A DNA stretch of 64,000 nt from assembly GCA_020152595.1 (NCBI GenBank), contig JAIGNY010000099.1, forward strand, positions 2,017,126-2,081,125, written 5' to 3'. The first letter of the stretch is position 1; each line of letters opens with the position of its first letter. Of this stretch, positions 32,501 to 47,500 are shown one piece after another. Position numbers and translations under genes: made by a program. The notes under the pieces are model-generated. The model was not told where the DNA came from, did not search any database, and was given only the letters and a program-made list of their open reading frames with translations. The DNA is from Chiridota heheva. Lineage: Eukaryota; Echinodermata; Holothuroidea; Apodida; Chiridotidae.

Positions 32501-35500
32501 TGATGTACCCGAACCTCTAATATTGCTCCTATCAGAAATATTCCAAGGAATAAATACAGACAACACTTTAAAGCTCACCTCCATAGGACACTGTATCATG
32601 CAGCTTGCCAGGCCAAGGAGCATTATGTCATTGTTAATATCATTTGGATTGACTACGGAGTTCAATTTGGAGTTTTGAGTGCAAAACATCAGAGTGATAT
32701 AAAGCCTTTTTTTCAGCCTGCAAGATGGTTTTTGGCATGTAATAGTGGACAATGTGGATCATAACACAATCATAACACTGAAGCAGAAAGCAATGTACTG
32801 GATGGCGGTTCCTTCTCCAACGTTTGCCATGGACACAGGGTCAAACACACACACAGATCATCAGCTCTTACATATGCATGGTCAAAAAGGACATCTATCC
32901 GATTGTTGTCTTCGATAGATATCTACAAGAGACTATCAAAACTGTAGCACATCAACGGCATGGACAGTTTTCTGATAAGGTCAAACTAGCCATCGATTTG
33001 CCAGTGTAAGGATTAGTTCAGGGGTCAAGAAAGTTTATTTGATATGAAAGAGGACTTCAAAAGAAACAAAATAGTGAAGAAAGAATTCAAAAATCTTATC
33101 CGTTAATAGAGATATCTAAGTTTAAAGTTTGGTATCATTTGTGTAAAAACAACTGAAATCAGACTAGTAGTGATGTCATAGCCTCAAAATCCTCAGTCTT
33201 TATGTATTCTTTTATATTTTGTCCTGCAATTTTGTGGCTTAAAACCCATGGAATATGCCAAAAAGTAGTAAAACTGAATTTAGGAAGGGTATTTATAATC
33301 ATTTTGTATTCATTTTCATATCTTTAAACCGTTTTATAGTCTCAATTCTACATTATTTCCTTTCGTTTACTTTTTATTTATCATTATTATTTTTTTTTGT
33401 ATTGTATATAATTGTATTTTCCTATTTATAAATTGTACATTATTTATACTGGAAATAAATAAAGATAAAGAAAGATATAATATACCACCTGAAGAAATTT
33501 TATGGAAAAAATCATTTAAATAGTGAAAAATTAAATAAACTTTCTTTAAAATACATTAACAATTGTTAAGAATGTGAAGATAAAGACACCAGCTTTCCAT
33601 AGTAGACTTACTACACCAGTCATTTCTAAACAGATAAGACAGAGATTAAAACTTAAATATCTCCTTAACGGAATAAGATTTTTGAATGTTTTCTTCACCA
33701 TTTTGTTCATTAGAAGTCCTGTTTATATAAGATGGACATGCTTGACCTCTGAATTAATCCTTTAAGATGAAAAAGAAAACATTCTTGCAAAACAAAGGAA
33801 ATAAGCAGGCATTTATAAATAACCTATCGGATGAGATGCGGAAAGAAAGTATTGACCATCCATGCAGAAAAGACTTCCTTTTGTATTATTTAATTGATAC
33901 ACTCTCTATATATGGAAACAAATTACATGATGGAACTTACATTCTACATTGTCAGGGAACTTCTTGTGGATCTTCTTGTATGTTTCTAAAGCTTGTTGAT
34001 AATTACCTGCAAGACAGGAGATTAAGAATTATTGGAATAAGTTTTTTTTATCAGTTTTTAAATATTTTTATGGATGCCCCCAAAATAAAATGCTTATCTA
34101 GCACACAATGGTATTATTTGGTTATTCAAGTGACCTTTGTCCTCATGTCGCCTGTGGACTGAGGCATGAAGTTTATCAATCTGTTGTTTATAATATATCT
34201 GTGAAATTTGCACAAGTGAGCGCCCTCACTTTTTAGTCTTAGTGCTCCCTTTTTTTTTTTCAATTCTAAAAACTGAAATGGAATTTATCTAAAAATTAGA
34301 ATAGGAATGCTCAGTCCTGTAGCTACAGGAACATAAGCCAAAATTGTGCTAACTTAAGCCAAAATTGTGCTAAAATAAGCCAAAATTGTGCTAAATTAAG
34401 CCCAAATTGTGCTAAAATAAGCCAAAATTGTGCTAAAATAAGCCAGAATTGTTGCTAAAATAAGCCAAAATTGTGCTAAATTAAGCCAAAATTGTGCTAA
34501 AATAAGCCAAAATTGTTGCTAAATTAAGCTCAAATTGTGCTAAAATAAGCCAAAATTGTGCTAAAATAAGCCAGAATTGTTGCTAAAATCAGCCAAAATT
34601 GTGCTAAATTAAGCCAAAATTGTGCTAAAATAAGCCAAAATTGTTGCTAAATTAAGCCAAAATTGTGCTAAATTAAGCCAAAATTGTGCTAAAATAAGCC
34701 AAAATTGTGCTAAATTAAGCCCAAATTGTGCTAAAATAAGCCAAAATTGTGCTCAAATTGTTGCTAAAATAAGCCAAAATTTTGCTAAAATAAGCCAAAA
34801 TAAGCCAAAATTGTGCTAAAATAAGCCAAATGGGTTCAACTTTGTAATCTATCAGATCAATTGCAGAACATGAGTGCACCTATCTGAATACTCCATTAAA
34901 AGTACTGAAAATGAAGATAACTTGTAGAACTTGAATTTAAGGATTTGAAACAAAATGTTTTTCCTTGAGAAATAACAAAGATCACTTGTGCAAGTCAGCT
35001 AATCAGTAGAGTAACTTTTTGAGTCTCTGAATAAAAGTCATAACTTTTAGCTTTTTGAATTTTAAGCTATAAGTTGTTAATTTATCTTAAATTTCATCCA
35101 GTATCTCTAGACTTTCAAATCATCAGAAACTGCTTTCAACTTTGCCTTCAAACAAATCTAATAACTTAGTCAAAGTTTTTCAAATTTACTATAGCTCATT
35201 TTCAAATCGAAACATCAATTTTCAGAAACTTATTAAGATAATTCCACATGGCTGGGATTAATGTGTACACCAAAGGAATCTTATTGGCCAATCAAATATT
35301 AGAAGATTTTTTGCCGTTTGCACAATTCACACAGAATATGGGACAAGCATGAATATAACGCTCATATACGTGCATTATACATGAACATAATATGCATGCC
35401 TTGTTGTTCATAACTTTTCTTCCAGCACCTGATTGGTCGGATAATAATATGTTCAGCTAAAATGGGTTTAAAACAATCTATCTATTGCTTTTAAACTTAC

Positions 35501-38500
35501 CGCTTCTCCTATGACAGCTGGCAATCATGAGCTGCCATTTGACTTGGTTCGGTTGAATGACTGCTGCCCTCTCAAAGTAGTGAATTGCCTTCTCCACGAA
35601 TTGCGAGTCTATGAAGTACGCTCCTAACCACTCGATTATCTCTATATTTGACGGGTAATACCTAAAAGACTGTACGATAAAGGAAGGGATATATTACTAG
35701 ATACAAAGGCAACAATTTGTCAATTGTTTGTCCTTAAATATGATGTTTTGTATATATTTTTGTGGCTAAATTACAACAAGTTTCTTATGATAATTTGTAA
35801 TTGAGAATCGATACCCACTGGATTAGGTACATACACCATTACCTGTCAGCATAAGACATGAAGGCACATCACCAGCTAAGGTCATATTGTCACAAAACAC
35901 TGTGACTGGCAGCTTTGGTTTGAAAGTAAATTTCTCACTTGCATGATATTTTACAGGTCCATATGTTAACATGGATGTTAACCTAGGTTAACATGGATGT
36001 TAACCTATGATCACATGGATGTTAAACTATGATCACATGGATGTTAACCTATGATCACATGGATGTAAACCTATGATCACATGGATGTTAACCTATGTTC
36101 ACACGGATGTTAACCTATGTTCACACAGATGTTTATCTATGTTGACACAGATGTTAACCTATGTTCACACGAATGTTAACCTATGTTCACACAGATGTTA
36201 ACCTATGTTCACATGGATGTTAACCTATGTTCATACGGATGTTAACCTATGTTCACATGGATGTTAACCTATGATCACATGGATGTTAAACTATGATCAC
36301 ATGGATGTCAACCTATGTTCACATGGATGTTAACCTATGTTCAAATGGATGCTAACCTATGATCACATGGATGTTAAACTATGACTACATGGATGTTAAC
36401 CTATATTCACATGGATGTTAAACTATGTTCACACGGATGTTAACCTATGTTCAAATGGATGTTAACCTATGTTCACACGGATGTTTTCCTATGTTTACAC
36501 GGATGTTAACCTATGTTCACACGGATGTTAACCTATGTTCACACCGATGTTAACCTATGTTCACAGGGATGTTAACCTATGTTTACATGGATGTTCACAC
36601 GGATGTTCACACGGATGTTAACCTATTTTCACACGTGGGTTAACCTATGTTCACATGGATGTTAAACTATGTTCACACAAATCTTAAGCTATGTTCACAT
36701 GGATGTTAACCTATGTTCACATGGATGTTAACCTATGTTCACATGGATGTTAACCTATGTTCACATGGATGTTAACCAATGTTCATATGGAGGCTAACCT
36801 ATGTTCACATGGATGTTAAACTATGTTCACATGGATGTCACACGGATGTTAACCAATGTTTATGTTCACATGGATGTTAACCTATGTTCACATGGATGTT
36901 AATCTATGTTCACATGGATGCTAACCTATGTTCACATGGATGTTAACCTATGTTCACATGAATGTTAACCTATGTTCACATGGATGTTAAGCTATGTTCA
37001 AATGGATGTTAACCTATGTTCACAGGGATGTTAACTTATGTTCACATGGATGTTCTATGTTCACATGGATGTTAACCTATGTTCACATGGATGTTAACCT
37101 ATGTTCACATGGATGTTAACCTATGTTCACATGGATGTTAACCTATGTTCACATGGATGTTAACCTATGTTCACATGGATGTTAACCTATGTTCACACGG
37201 ATGTTAACCTATGTTCACATGGATGTTAACCTATGTTCACATGGATGTTAACCTATGTTCACACGGATGTTAACCTATATTCACACGGATGTTAACCTAT
37301 GTTCACACGGATGTTAATCTATGTTCACACAGATGTTAACCTATGTTCACACCAATGTTAAGCTGTTCACACAGATGTTAACCTATGTTCACACGGATGT
37401 TAACCTATGTTCATATGGATGTTAACCTATGTTCACACGGATGTTAACCTATCTTCACATGAATGTTAACCTATCTTCACATGGATGTTAACCTATGTTC
37501 ACACGGATGTTAACCTATGTTCATACGGATGTTAACCTATGTTCACATGGATGTTAACCTATGTTCAAATGGATGTTAAACTATGTTCACACGGATGTTA
37601 ACCTATGTTCACATGGATGTTAACCTATGTTCACACGGATGTTAACCTATGTTCATATGGATGATAACCTATGTTCATATGGATGTTAACCTATGTTCAC
37701 ATGGATGTTAACCTATGTTCACACGGATGGTAACCTATGTTCACACGGATCTTAACTTATTTTCATATGGATGTTAACCTATGTTCACATGCATTTAACA
37801 TGTTAAAGGAACATACAAAGTAGCATCATACATCATACATAAATATGCTTTGCCATAACATTTCAAAACTGAGCCACCACCCAGAAATCAAATTTATTAC
37901 AATCCTCTGCCAAGATGGCTACTTTCTCTGTTGAGCGTTGCTGCAACTCAGCTCTGTTTAAATCTCTTTATTTGACTCATTAGGTAATATTTACATGAGT
38001 ATATAGTGAGCAAAACAAGTAAAGCTGTTTTGACAGTGTATTTTGGAGCAGTTTTATAGCTTGTGAAACTGGACTTTGATTGAGATAGATTGACGCCTAC
38101 TGTTATTGTTACACTGTTGTTCTTGCATTTACAAGGGTTATTCTAATTCTGTTGAAAATTTGTAAGTCATTGATTCAAATTTTGTAAGCCATGCTTGTGT
38201 GTTGTTTAAATGGTATTGATTTTCAATGGCAAGGCTGAACAAAAATGATTAATCGCAAGTACATTTTTTTGTAAACGTTTATTTTACATGCGATTAATCG
38301 CTAAACGTTCACAGCACTATTAGTGCTTTTCACACAACACATCATAAAGTAGAATTCAAGAATTTGACGATGTTATCAATTTTATATAAAATCATGAATA
38401 ATGCACAGTATAGTTACCTCATAATGATACTGATATGCCTGTGTTTTGTCGCCCTCATTGTCATACAGCTCCCCTAACCTGGAGAGCACTGCAGGGTCTG

Positions 38501-41500
38501 TGGGTACAATTCCAATGAGCTGCATGAACCATTCTGTGGCTTGGGCCGTGTCCTCCAACATGTCATATCTTATCTTACAGTGAAGGATTTATGAGCATAA
38601 ACATTATTTTAAGTTGAAACACAAAAATCTACTCAGTTATTTCAATCTGGTGTGCATTTTTATCATTATTAAATAATTGATGCAAAAGGCAGTTTATCCT
38701 TTAAATATTGCAAACCAATAATTACAATGGCAGGGTTTTTATAAGACTTTTGACCATAGGTAGACTTCTTAGAAAGTCAAGATTAAATATAGCCTTCCCT
38801 GGCAAAACCTTCACTGAGAGTAACCATGTCACATCCTACATAACAAAACATTTCATTTTTGTTATTGTTTTTTAGGACAGACTGCCTTTGTATTGTATTT
38901 GTTATTGTTTTTTAGGACAGACTGCCTTTGTATTGTATTTGTTATTGTTTTTTAGGACAGACTGCCTTTGTATTGTATTTGTTATTGTTTTTAGGACAGA
39001 CTGCCTTTGTATTGTATTTGTTATTGTTGTTTAGGACAGACTGCCTTTGTATTGTATTTGTTATTGTTTTTTAGGACAGACTGCCTTTGTATTGTATTTG
39101 TTATTGTTTTTAATTTTGTTGTATTTGTTATTGTTTTTAGGAACTACTTTGTATTGTATTTTTATTGTTGTTTAGGACAGACTTTGTATTGTATTTGTTA
39201 TTGTTTTTTTAACAATTGTTCTAATTCAAAGTATTTTAAAGTTTCAAACAATCTCTCAGTATTCTCCAAACATCTGTATCCCTCAAAGCCACCCCTCCCC
39301 CATTTCAAATTAGACCAATATTTTACTTGTCTCTGTGACATAGGAAATCATTTCACCAAATTATCTAGGGCTTTCAAGCTATACTTTTAACAGTTAGACA
39401 CCTAGACAGACAAACAAGATGAATCTTCCTACATCTCCTGTGACTGAAATAACAAAGGATACATTATAGCAATCTGAAAGAGGACCTCTGGGCTGTTTCT
39501 GAGGATGGCGTGGAGCTTATGGAAGCAATCCAGGGCAGGTTCAAGGTGTCCGAGCTTTTTGTTCACAAGACCTGCAACAAGAGGGTATGAAAATATAAAT
39601 AATCAGGAAATAAATTAATGGAGGGGGCATCAGGGTTCTCACATATATAAATCACTAGTAAAGGACCCTGTCAGGGTTCTCACATGTATGAATCACTAGT
39701 AAAGAACCTTATCAGAATTCTCACATGTATGAATCACTAGTAAAGAACCTTATCAGGGTTCTCACATGTATGAATCACTAGTAAAGAACCTTATCAGGGT
39801 TCTCACATGTATAAATCACTAGTAAAGAGCCTTATCAGGGTTCCCACATGTATGAATCACTAGTAAAGAACCCTATCAGGGTTCTCACATATATGAATCA
39901 CTAGTAAAGAACCCTATGAGGGTTCTCACATGTATGAATCACTAGTAAAGAACCTTATCAGGGCTCTCACATGTATGAATCACTGGTAAAGAGCTTTATC
40001 AGGCTTCTCACATGTATGAATCACTGGTAAAGAACCTTATCAGGGTTCTCACATGTATGAATCACTAATAAAGAGCCTTATCAGGGTTCTCACATGTATA
40101 AATCACTAGTAAAGAGCCTAATCAGGGTTCTCACATATATAAATCACTAGTAAAGAGCCCTATCTGGGCTCTCACATGTATAAAGAAAACGATAAATAGC
40201 TTTTTCATGACCCCATATTTTCATGACTCTTTTTAAGTCAAGACAAAGTCAGATACATTTGTTACGGCGGCACTCTCCGTGACAAATCCATGGCTCGTAT
40301 TTGGAAACTAAAACAATGGAGCTCCACTCCTTTCAAGGAGTTCACAATCTACAAGAACCTAGTGTATATTGTTTAACAACGATTGGTGACATACAGAGAA
40401 ATTCGAGATACCTAGTAATCACGCTCACACATTAAGCAGTGTTTTTATTCATGGTTTATTCTCAAACAGCTTTTCTTACATTCATTTGCCGCAAGATAAT
40501 GAACAGTTGGGCTCATTTGGTGGACAAGGTGACAGCCCCGGCTGCAGGTGAGATCAATTGCACAGCATCCTCAAACATCCTCACTCATGTATCCACTAAT
40601 ACTTGGACAAGGTGACAGCCCCGGCTGCAGGTGAGATCAATTGTACAGCATCCTCAAACATTCTCTCACTCATGTATCAACTAATACTTGGACAAGGTGA
40701 CAGCTCCGGCTGCAGGTAAGATCAATTGTACAGCATCCTCAAACATCCTCTCACTCTTGTATCCACTAATACTTGGACAAGGTGACAGCCCTGGCTGCAG
40801 GGAAGATCAATTGGACAGCGTCCTCAAACATTCTCTCACTCATGTATCCACTAATACTTTCGGACAAGGTGACAGCCCCGGCTGCAGGTGAGATGAATTG
40901 TCCTCAAACATTCTCACTCATGTATCGACTAATACTTGGGCAAGGTGACAGCCCCGGCTGCAGGTGAGATCAATTGCACAGCATCCTCAAACATCCTCAC
41001 TCATGTATCCACTAATACTTGAACAAGGTGACAGCCCTGGCTGCAGGTAAGATCAATTGCACAGCATCCTCAAACATCCTCACTCATGTATCCACTAATA
41101 CTTGAACAAGGTGACAGCACCGGCTGCAGGTGAGATCAATTGCACAGCATCCTCAAACATCCTCTCACTTATGTATCCACTAATACTTGAACAAGGTGAC
41201 AGCCCTGGCTGCAGGTGAGATCAATTGCACAGCATCCTCAAACATCCTCTCACTCATGTATCCACTAATACTTGAACAAGGTGACAGCCCTGGCTGCAGG
41301 TGAGATCAATTGTACAGCATCCTCAAACATCCTCACTCATGTATCCACTAATATTTGGACAAGGTGACAGCCCTGGCTGCAGGTGAGATCAATTGCACAG
41401 CATCCTCAAACATCCTCACTCATGTATCCACTAATACTTGGACAAGGTGACAGCCCCGGCTGCAGGTGAGATCAATTGTACAGCATCCTCAAACATCCCC

Positions 41501-44500
41501 ACTCATGTATCCACTAATACTTGAACAAGGTGACAGCCCTGGCTGCAGGTGAGATCAATTGTACAGCATCCTCAAACATCCTCTCACTCATGTATTCACT
41601 AATACTTGGACAAGGTGACAGCCCTGGCTGCAGGTGAGATCAGTTGTACAGCATCCTCAAACATCCTCTCACTCATGTATTCACTAATACTTGGACAAGG
41701 TGACAGCTCCGGCTGCTCGTGAGATCAGTTGTACAGCATCCTCAAACATCCTCACTCATGTATCCACTAATACTTGGACAAGGTGACAGCCCTGGCTGCA
41801 GGTGAGATCAATTGTACAGCATCCTCAAACATCCTCACTCATGTATCCACTAATACTTGGACAAGGTGACAGCCCTGGCTGCAGGTGAGATCAATTGCAC
41901 AGCATCCTCAAACATCCTCACTCATGTATCCACTAATATTTGGACAAGGTGACAGCCCTGGCTGCAGGTGAGATCAATTGTACAGCATCCTCAAACATCC
42001 TCACTCATGTATCCACTAATACTTGGACAAGGTGACAGCCCTGGCTGCAGGTGAGATCAATTGTACAGCATCCTCAAACATCCTCTCACTCATGTATTCA
42101 CTAATACTTCACATACATAATTGAGTTATCACCCATGTATGAAACCCTTAAAAAAATATTTCATATACTACAGAACTTCCATTGGTCAAAAGATTTTCAA
42201 TAGTCAATACAAAGACCACATTTGATCACATCATGAACAATTGATGTGAAAACCCAAAGTAACAACAGAAAACTGGGAGAGAAAAAATTGTCTTTTAAAA
42301 GATTTATGCAATTGCTGCATGTCTGAATTACGGCCACGGTTCCAATGCATTAACATATTTATGGGCTAAAAAGGGTTAGTCACCTCATAAAAAGCCCAAA
42401 CTAACACCACCACCACAAAAAAAAAATAATAATAATGAATAAAAGACGCCCAGAGTTAGTAAAAACTTGTGCATTGTACAATCTAATACTGAGTTTGATT
42501 TTCTCTGAACACTGACAACCTGAAAACTGCAAGTTGCTGGGGCGTTACAAAAACCATGAAATAAAAGCCACACCTACCAAGGTTATACAAAGCTTCCGTA
42601 CAAGAAGCCTCTGTCCTCAACGCCTCTGAAAAAAACTCCTTGGCTTTCTCAAGGTCTCCTTGAACAAATAAACAATTTCCTTTGTTCACCAGTGCTAAAA
42701 GAAAAGGAAACCGATTCTGACTCAGACATATTAGAACATGTTTCAGAAAAGGGACACAACTTTAAATAACAACTATCATCCCTGTTTAGTCAAGTTCATA
42801 GCGAAGCCTTCAGCTGCATCCTTGGGGATTTAAAAGGCACAGACTTCAGTGTGAGTTGTGCATGACAAGAACTGATACAATACAAATTCATGAGTTAATG
42901 GTCAAGGAAAGATTAGATTAGCACGTTGTCAACAGCTGTGATTTTAAGTAAATTTGTATGTAAATTTTTAAACATGACTTCTATCATGGCAAGAAACACT
43001 TATACCACGTGAAACAACTATGGCCTTCAAATGAGGCACATCCTGATATTGGCCTTTGGGTCCAGTGTTTACACATCCATAGTGGCAATGCTCCGGTGCC
43101 TTTAATAGCAAATTTTACCAACCTGTGGAATTTTAACCACCCTTCCCATGCACCCTGTTGTTGCCACTGACCAATTCCAGCAATAATCAAACCAAGCTAA
43201 CTAAACTAAATGAAAAAAAAAAAGTGACATGAACAGAATGAAAAATGACATCTATAAATATATGAACTGGTTCTGGTTAAGGCATCCTTTGTATGACAAA
43301 AATCCATAAGAGAAGTTAGAACCAGCCACTAGATAGAGAAATTCCTTCATTGTTCTCTGAGATGTGGTTGATCAAAGTTTTAATAATCCTTTTAATATAT
43401 GCGAAATGTGTGATGCTACAAGTGGAAGACATCCCAAGATCTTCATTTAATTTTACAAATGCATCTTAGAATTCAGCTATAAATGTCTACAAGGTATTCA
43501 AGTGCACTTGACTGTGGGTACCAAATAGTACTCAATTTAAATATTTGATTCAAATCAGCTTTTTTTACAAGACACAGCTTGGAAAATTGAAAAGCTTAAA
43601 ACTTGCCATTTTCATCTTAAGTTTTGAATCTTTAAGTAGAGGAGTCTTTACATTTGAAAGAAAGCTTTGACTATTTCCAAGAGAAGGCTTAATAACCCTC
43701 ACTCTACCACGCGACAATATTATCACCGTTTTGGGTGCCCCATCATTGGCCCCGCCTCCCGAGCAAATTTAAAAAAAGTGTTATTAGTGTAAGGTTTAAT
43801 CAACCCCCAACAAATGCACTAACTCTAAAATATATGCAGCATGATCCCGGTGGGCGGCCCAGCCGGTCACTGAAGCAGAACTGGCCCGACTCTGCTGCCT
43901 GAAGGACAGAGAACCCTTCAATAATCATGCCTTTATTAACCCTTACTCTACCACGCGGCAATATTATCACCGCTTTGGGTGCCCCATCTTTGGCCCGCCT
44001 CACGAGCGCATTTTGAAAAAAAGTGCTGGTAGAGTAAGGGTTTAAGTTTGAATAATATTTTATACATATTTTAGAGAAATGAAGATAAAAACTGACATAA
44101 TTGTTTCTCAAAATGGAAAACAGAAAATTAAGAGCCTTTACCTGATGGGTTATATCTGTCTGTTGCCATTGCCATCTCCGCATATTTCTCCGCCTGCTGA
44201 TATTCCTTTTGCAGAAAGTGAATGAATGAAAGATTGACAGCTGCCACTGCTGCGCACTTAGAATCCTTCTTCTCAAATGATTTCAGCACATCAATTGCCT
44301 TTACAGAAAAAATGAATAAAGAATAAAGTTTCTGATATTAAACAATGTATAAACATGGAACCAGGATTAAAAAATATCCATCCAATATACATCAAGGAGT
44401 TCTCTCTGACAACATGACTAGCATGATGAATAATTCTGGCTATAAATTTCCAGTTAATGCATTCAAACTCACCAAAGAATGTTTATAACTCACTGATAAA

Positions 44501-47500
44501 AACAACTTTTTAAAAGTCAAAATAAAACCTCAGCCCCACTTTTACACATGACTTGGCCCTGCAGTAACCAAATCCAAAATATCTGGCCCTTTACAATCAG
44601 TTCCATTGTGTGCATATAGATGATTGGGAGTGTAATTACTGATGTGTAAATCACTAAACTATCAGTGGGTTTCTTAATTACTTCTAGCAGAGTCTGAAAG
44701 TCATACCCGCCGAAATGGAGGTTCTGGCAGGTGAAAAGACGGAAAATTTGTAGCGAGGATTGGGCGTTAATGAGTACAAGAGCTGTGACAATAGCAAGAC
44801 ATGATTAATTAAGAACCAAGGAACACTGGAAATTTGTGGTGTGGTAGAAAGGAACATTTGTGATTATTTTCCATAGGTCTTTAAATCATGATGTATGTAA
44901 TTTTTATCTCAGATTGTTAATTTTTTGAAGTAATTTTCAATCTCAGAGTAATTGATTTGCCAATTAATTTTTAATTTTAGCTTGGAAAGTTAGCAAGATT
45001 TTCCAATCTAATCAGATTGTTAATTTTCAGCTTGGGAAGTTAGCAAGATTTGCCAATCTAATCAGATTGTTAATTTTCAGCTTGGAAAGTTAGCAAGATT
45101 TACCAATCTAATCAGATTGTTAATTTTCAGCCAAGATTTGCCAATCTAATTGTTAATTTTCAGCTTGGAAAGATTTTAGCTAAAGATTTTAACCAATCTA
45201 ATCAGATTGTTAATTTTTAGCTTGCAAAATTTTCCAATCTAATCAAGATTTTCCAATCTAATCAGATTGTTAATTTTTTCAAGATTTCCCAGGATTGTTA
45301 AAGTTGGCAAGATTTTCCAATCTAATCAGATTGTTAATTTTCAGCTTGGGAAGTTAGCAAGCCAATTTAACCAATTGTTCTTGGGAAGTTAGCAAGATTT
45401 TCCAGTCTAATCAGATTGTTAATTTTCAGCTTGGGAAGTTAGCAAGATTTTCCAATCTAAGCATAATATGGTAAGTATTAACAACATAACTAATAATGAC
45501 AATGAGTAGGATTCTCACTTACAAACACAACATTGTGTACAAAATACGACAAAATATAATATATTCAATTGCCAAGTCACTCATGTAAATACCTGTGCCA
45601 AGCATTCACATGATTCCTTGGTGGATAGTCTACCAAATAATTTAGAAGTGAAATCTTTCAAGTTTATGATTTGTAAAGTGGGAGAGGAGTTTTTTTGGCC
45701 ACCATCATGTGCAGACATGTCTGAACTCTTGTAACATTAACATCATGTGCAGACATGTCTGAACTCTTGTAACATTAACATCATGTGCAGACAAGTCTGA
45801 ACTCTTGTAACATTAACATCATGTGCAGACATGTCTGAACTCTTGTAACATTAACATCATGTGCAGACATGTCTAAACTCTTGTAACATTAACATCATGT
45901 GCAGACAAGTCTGAACTCTTGTAACATTAAAATCATGTGCAGACATGTCTGAACTCTTGTACCATTAACATCATGTGCAGACATGTCTGAACTCTTGTAA
46001 CATTAAGATCATGTGCAGACATGTCTGAACTCTTGTACCATTAACATCATGTGCAGACATGTCTGAACTCTTGTAACATTAACATCATGTGCAGACATGT
46101 CTGAACTCTTGTGACATTAACATCATGTACAGACATGTCTAGACTCTTGTAACATTAACATCATGTGCAGACATGTCTAAACTCTTGTAACATTAACATC
46201 ATGTGCAGACATGTCTAAACTCTTGTAACATTGATATCATGTGCAGACATGTCTGAACTCTTGTAACATTAACATCATGTGCAGACATGTCTGAACTCTT
46301 GTAACATTAACATTATGTGCAGACATGTCTGAACTCTTGTAACATTGATATCATGTGCAGACATGTCTAAACTCTTGTAACATTAACATCATGTGCAGAC
46401 ATGTCTAAACTCTTGTAATATTAACATCATGTGCAGACAAGTCTGAACTCTTGTAACATTTACATCATGTGCAGACATGTCTGAACTCTTGTAACATTTT
46501 CATTATGTGCAGACATGTCTGAACTCTTGTAACATTAACATCATGTGCAGACATGTCTGAACTCTTGTAACATTAAAATCATTGCAGCTTCATATAATAG
46601 TAGACTGTATAGTCCTTATCTTTGAGCTTGAGAGAGTGGTGCAAAGATACTAAGACACTTATAGTCCAATTCTTGCTCCCCCCCCATTCCTTGACTTCTG
46701 GGATGATCTATACATTATCCTTTATAAGTGACAATTTCCATACCATAAAGTGACTACACATGTTTATAAATAGCAGTTCCCCTTAAAGATTAAATTATTT
46801 TACCTGATTAAATTCCTTTTGCTTGAGGTACATGATGGCTTTGTTGATTTCCAAATCATTAGCAAGATCGGTGTAGGCTGACTGCTTCACGCAGTCCACA
46901 CACCAATCAAATCCAGCTGAGAAGCTCTGTTCAATTGCTGGTGCAATCAGTTTGGCAGCTGACATGACATAACGCTCCATGGATGATTTCCTAAGAACAA
47001 TTATGAAAAACAATATAATCATGAAATTTGAATATACTAATAGATCTTTTCTAGTATGGTAAATACAGGTTATATAACAATTTGATTAGATTTCAATCAT
47101 ACAGAGGAACAACAGAAAACATTTCTTAAATGACAAAATTTGCAGTAAATAAAATCATCTTCACCATCATGAGAAAACTGAGATCAGCGCCAAAAACTGA
47201 ACACTACATGTGATTGTGGATAAAGTACCACATAAATAATGTCATTCTTAACAGTGGGACAGGAATGCAGTGGCTCAGTGGTTGTGAGACTAGGTTCGGG
47301 ACAAGAAGTGCCGGGTTTGATTCCCGGCAGAGCAGGTGGGTTATGCCCTTAGGCAAGTAACTTTATCTAGCTTGCCTTAGCTCCACTCAGAGACTGTAAA
47401 ATTTAGTACCAGCATTGCTCTGGAGTTAACCTTTGATGGACCGGGGACTGGTCTAGGGGAGTCACATGCTCTCATCTGCTTGGGACATAAAACCAGCCCC

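Noticed and set aside
47262..47335. Functional tRNA gene
   Set aside because: A and B boxes are present, but there is no cloverleaf acceptor stem, and the sequence continues into a SINE body.
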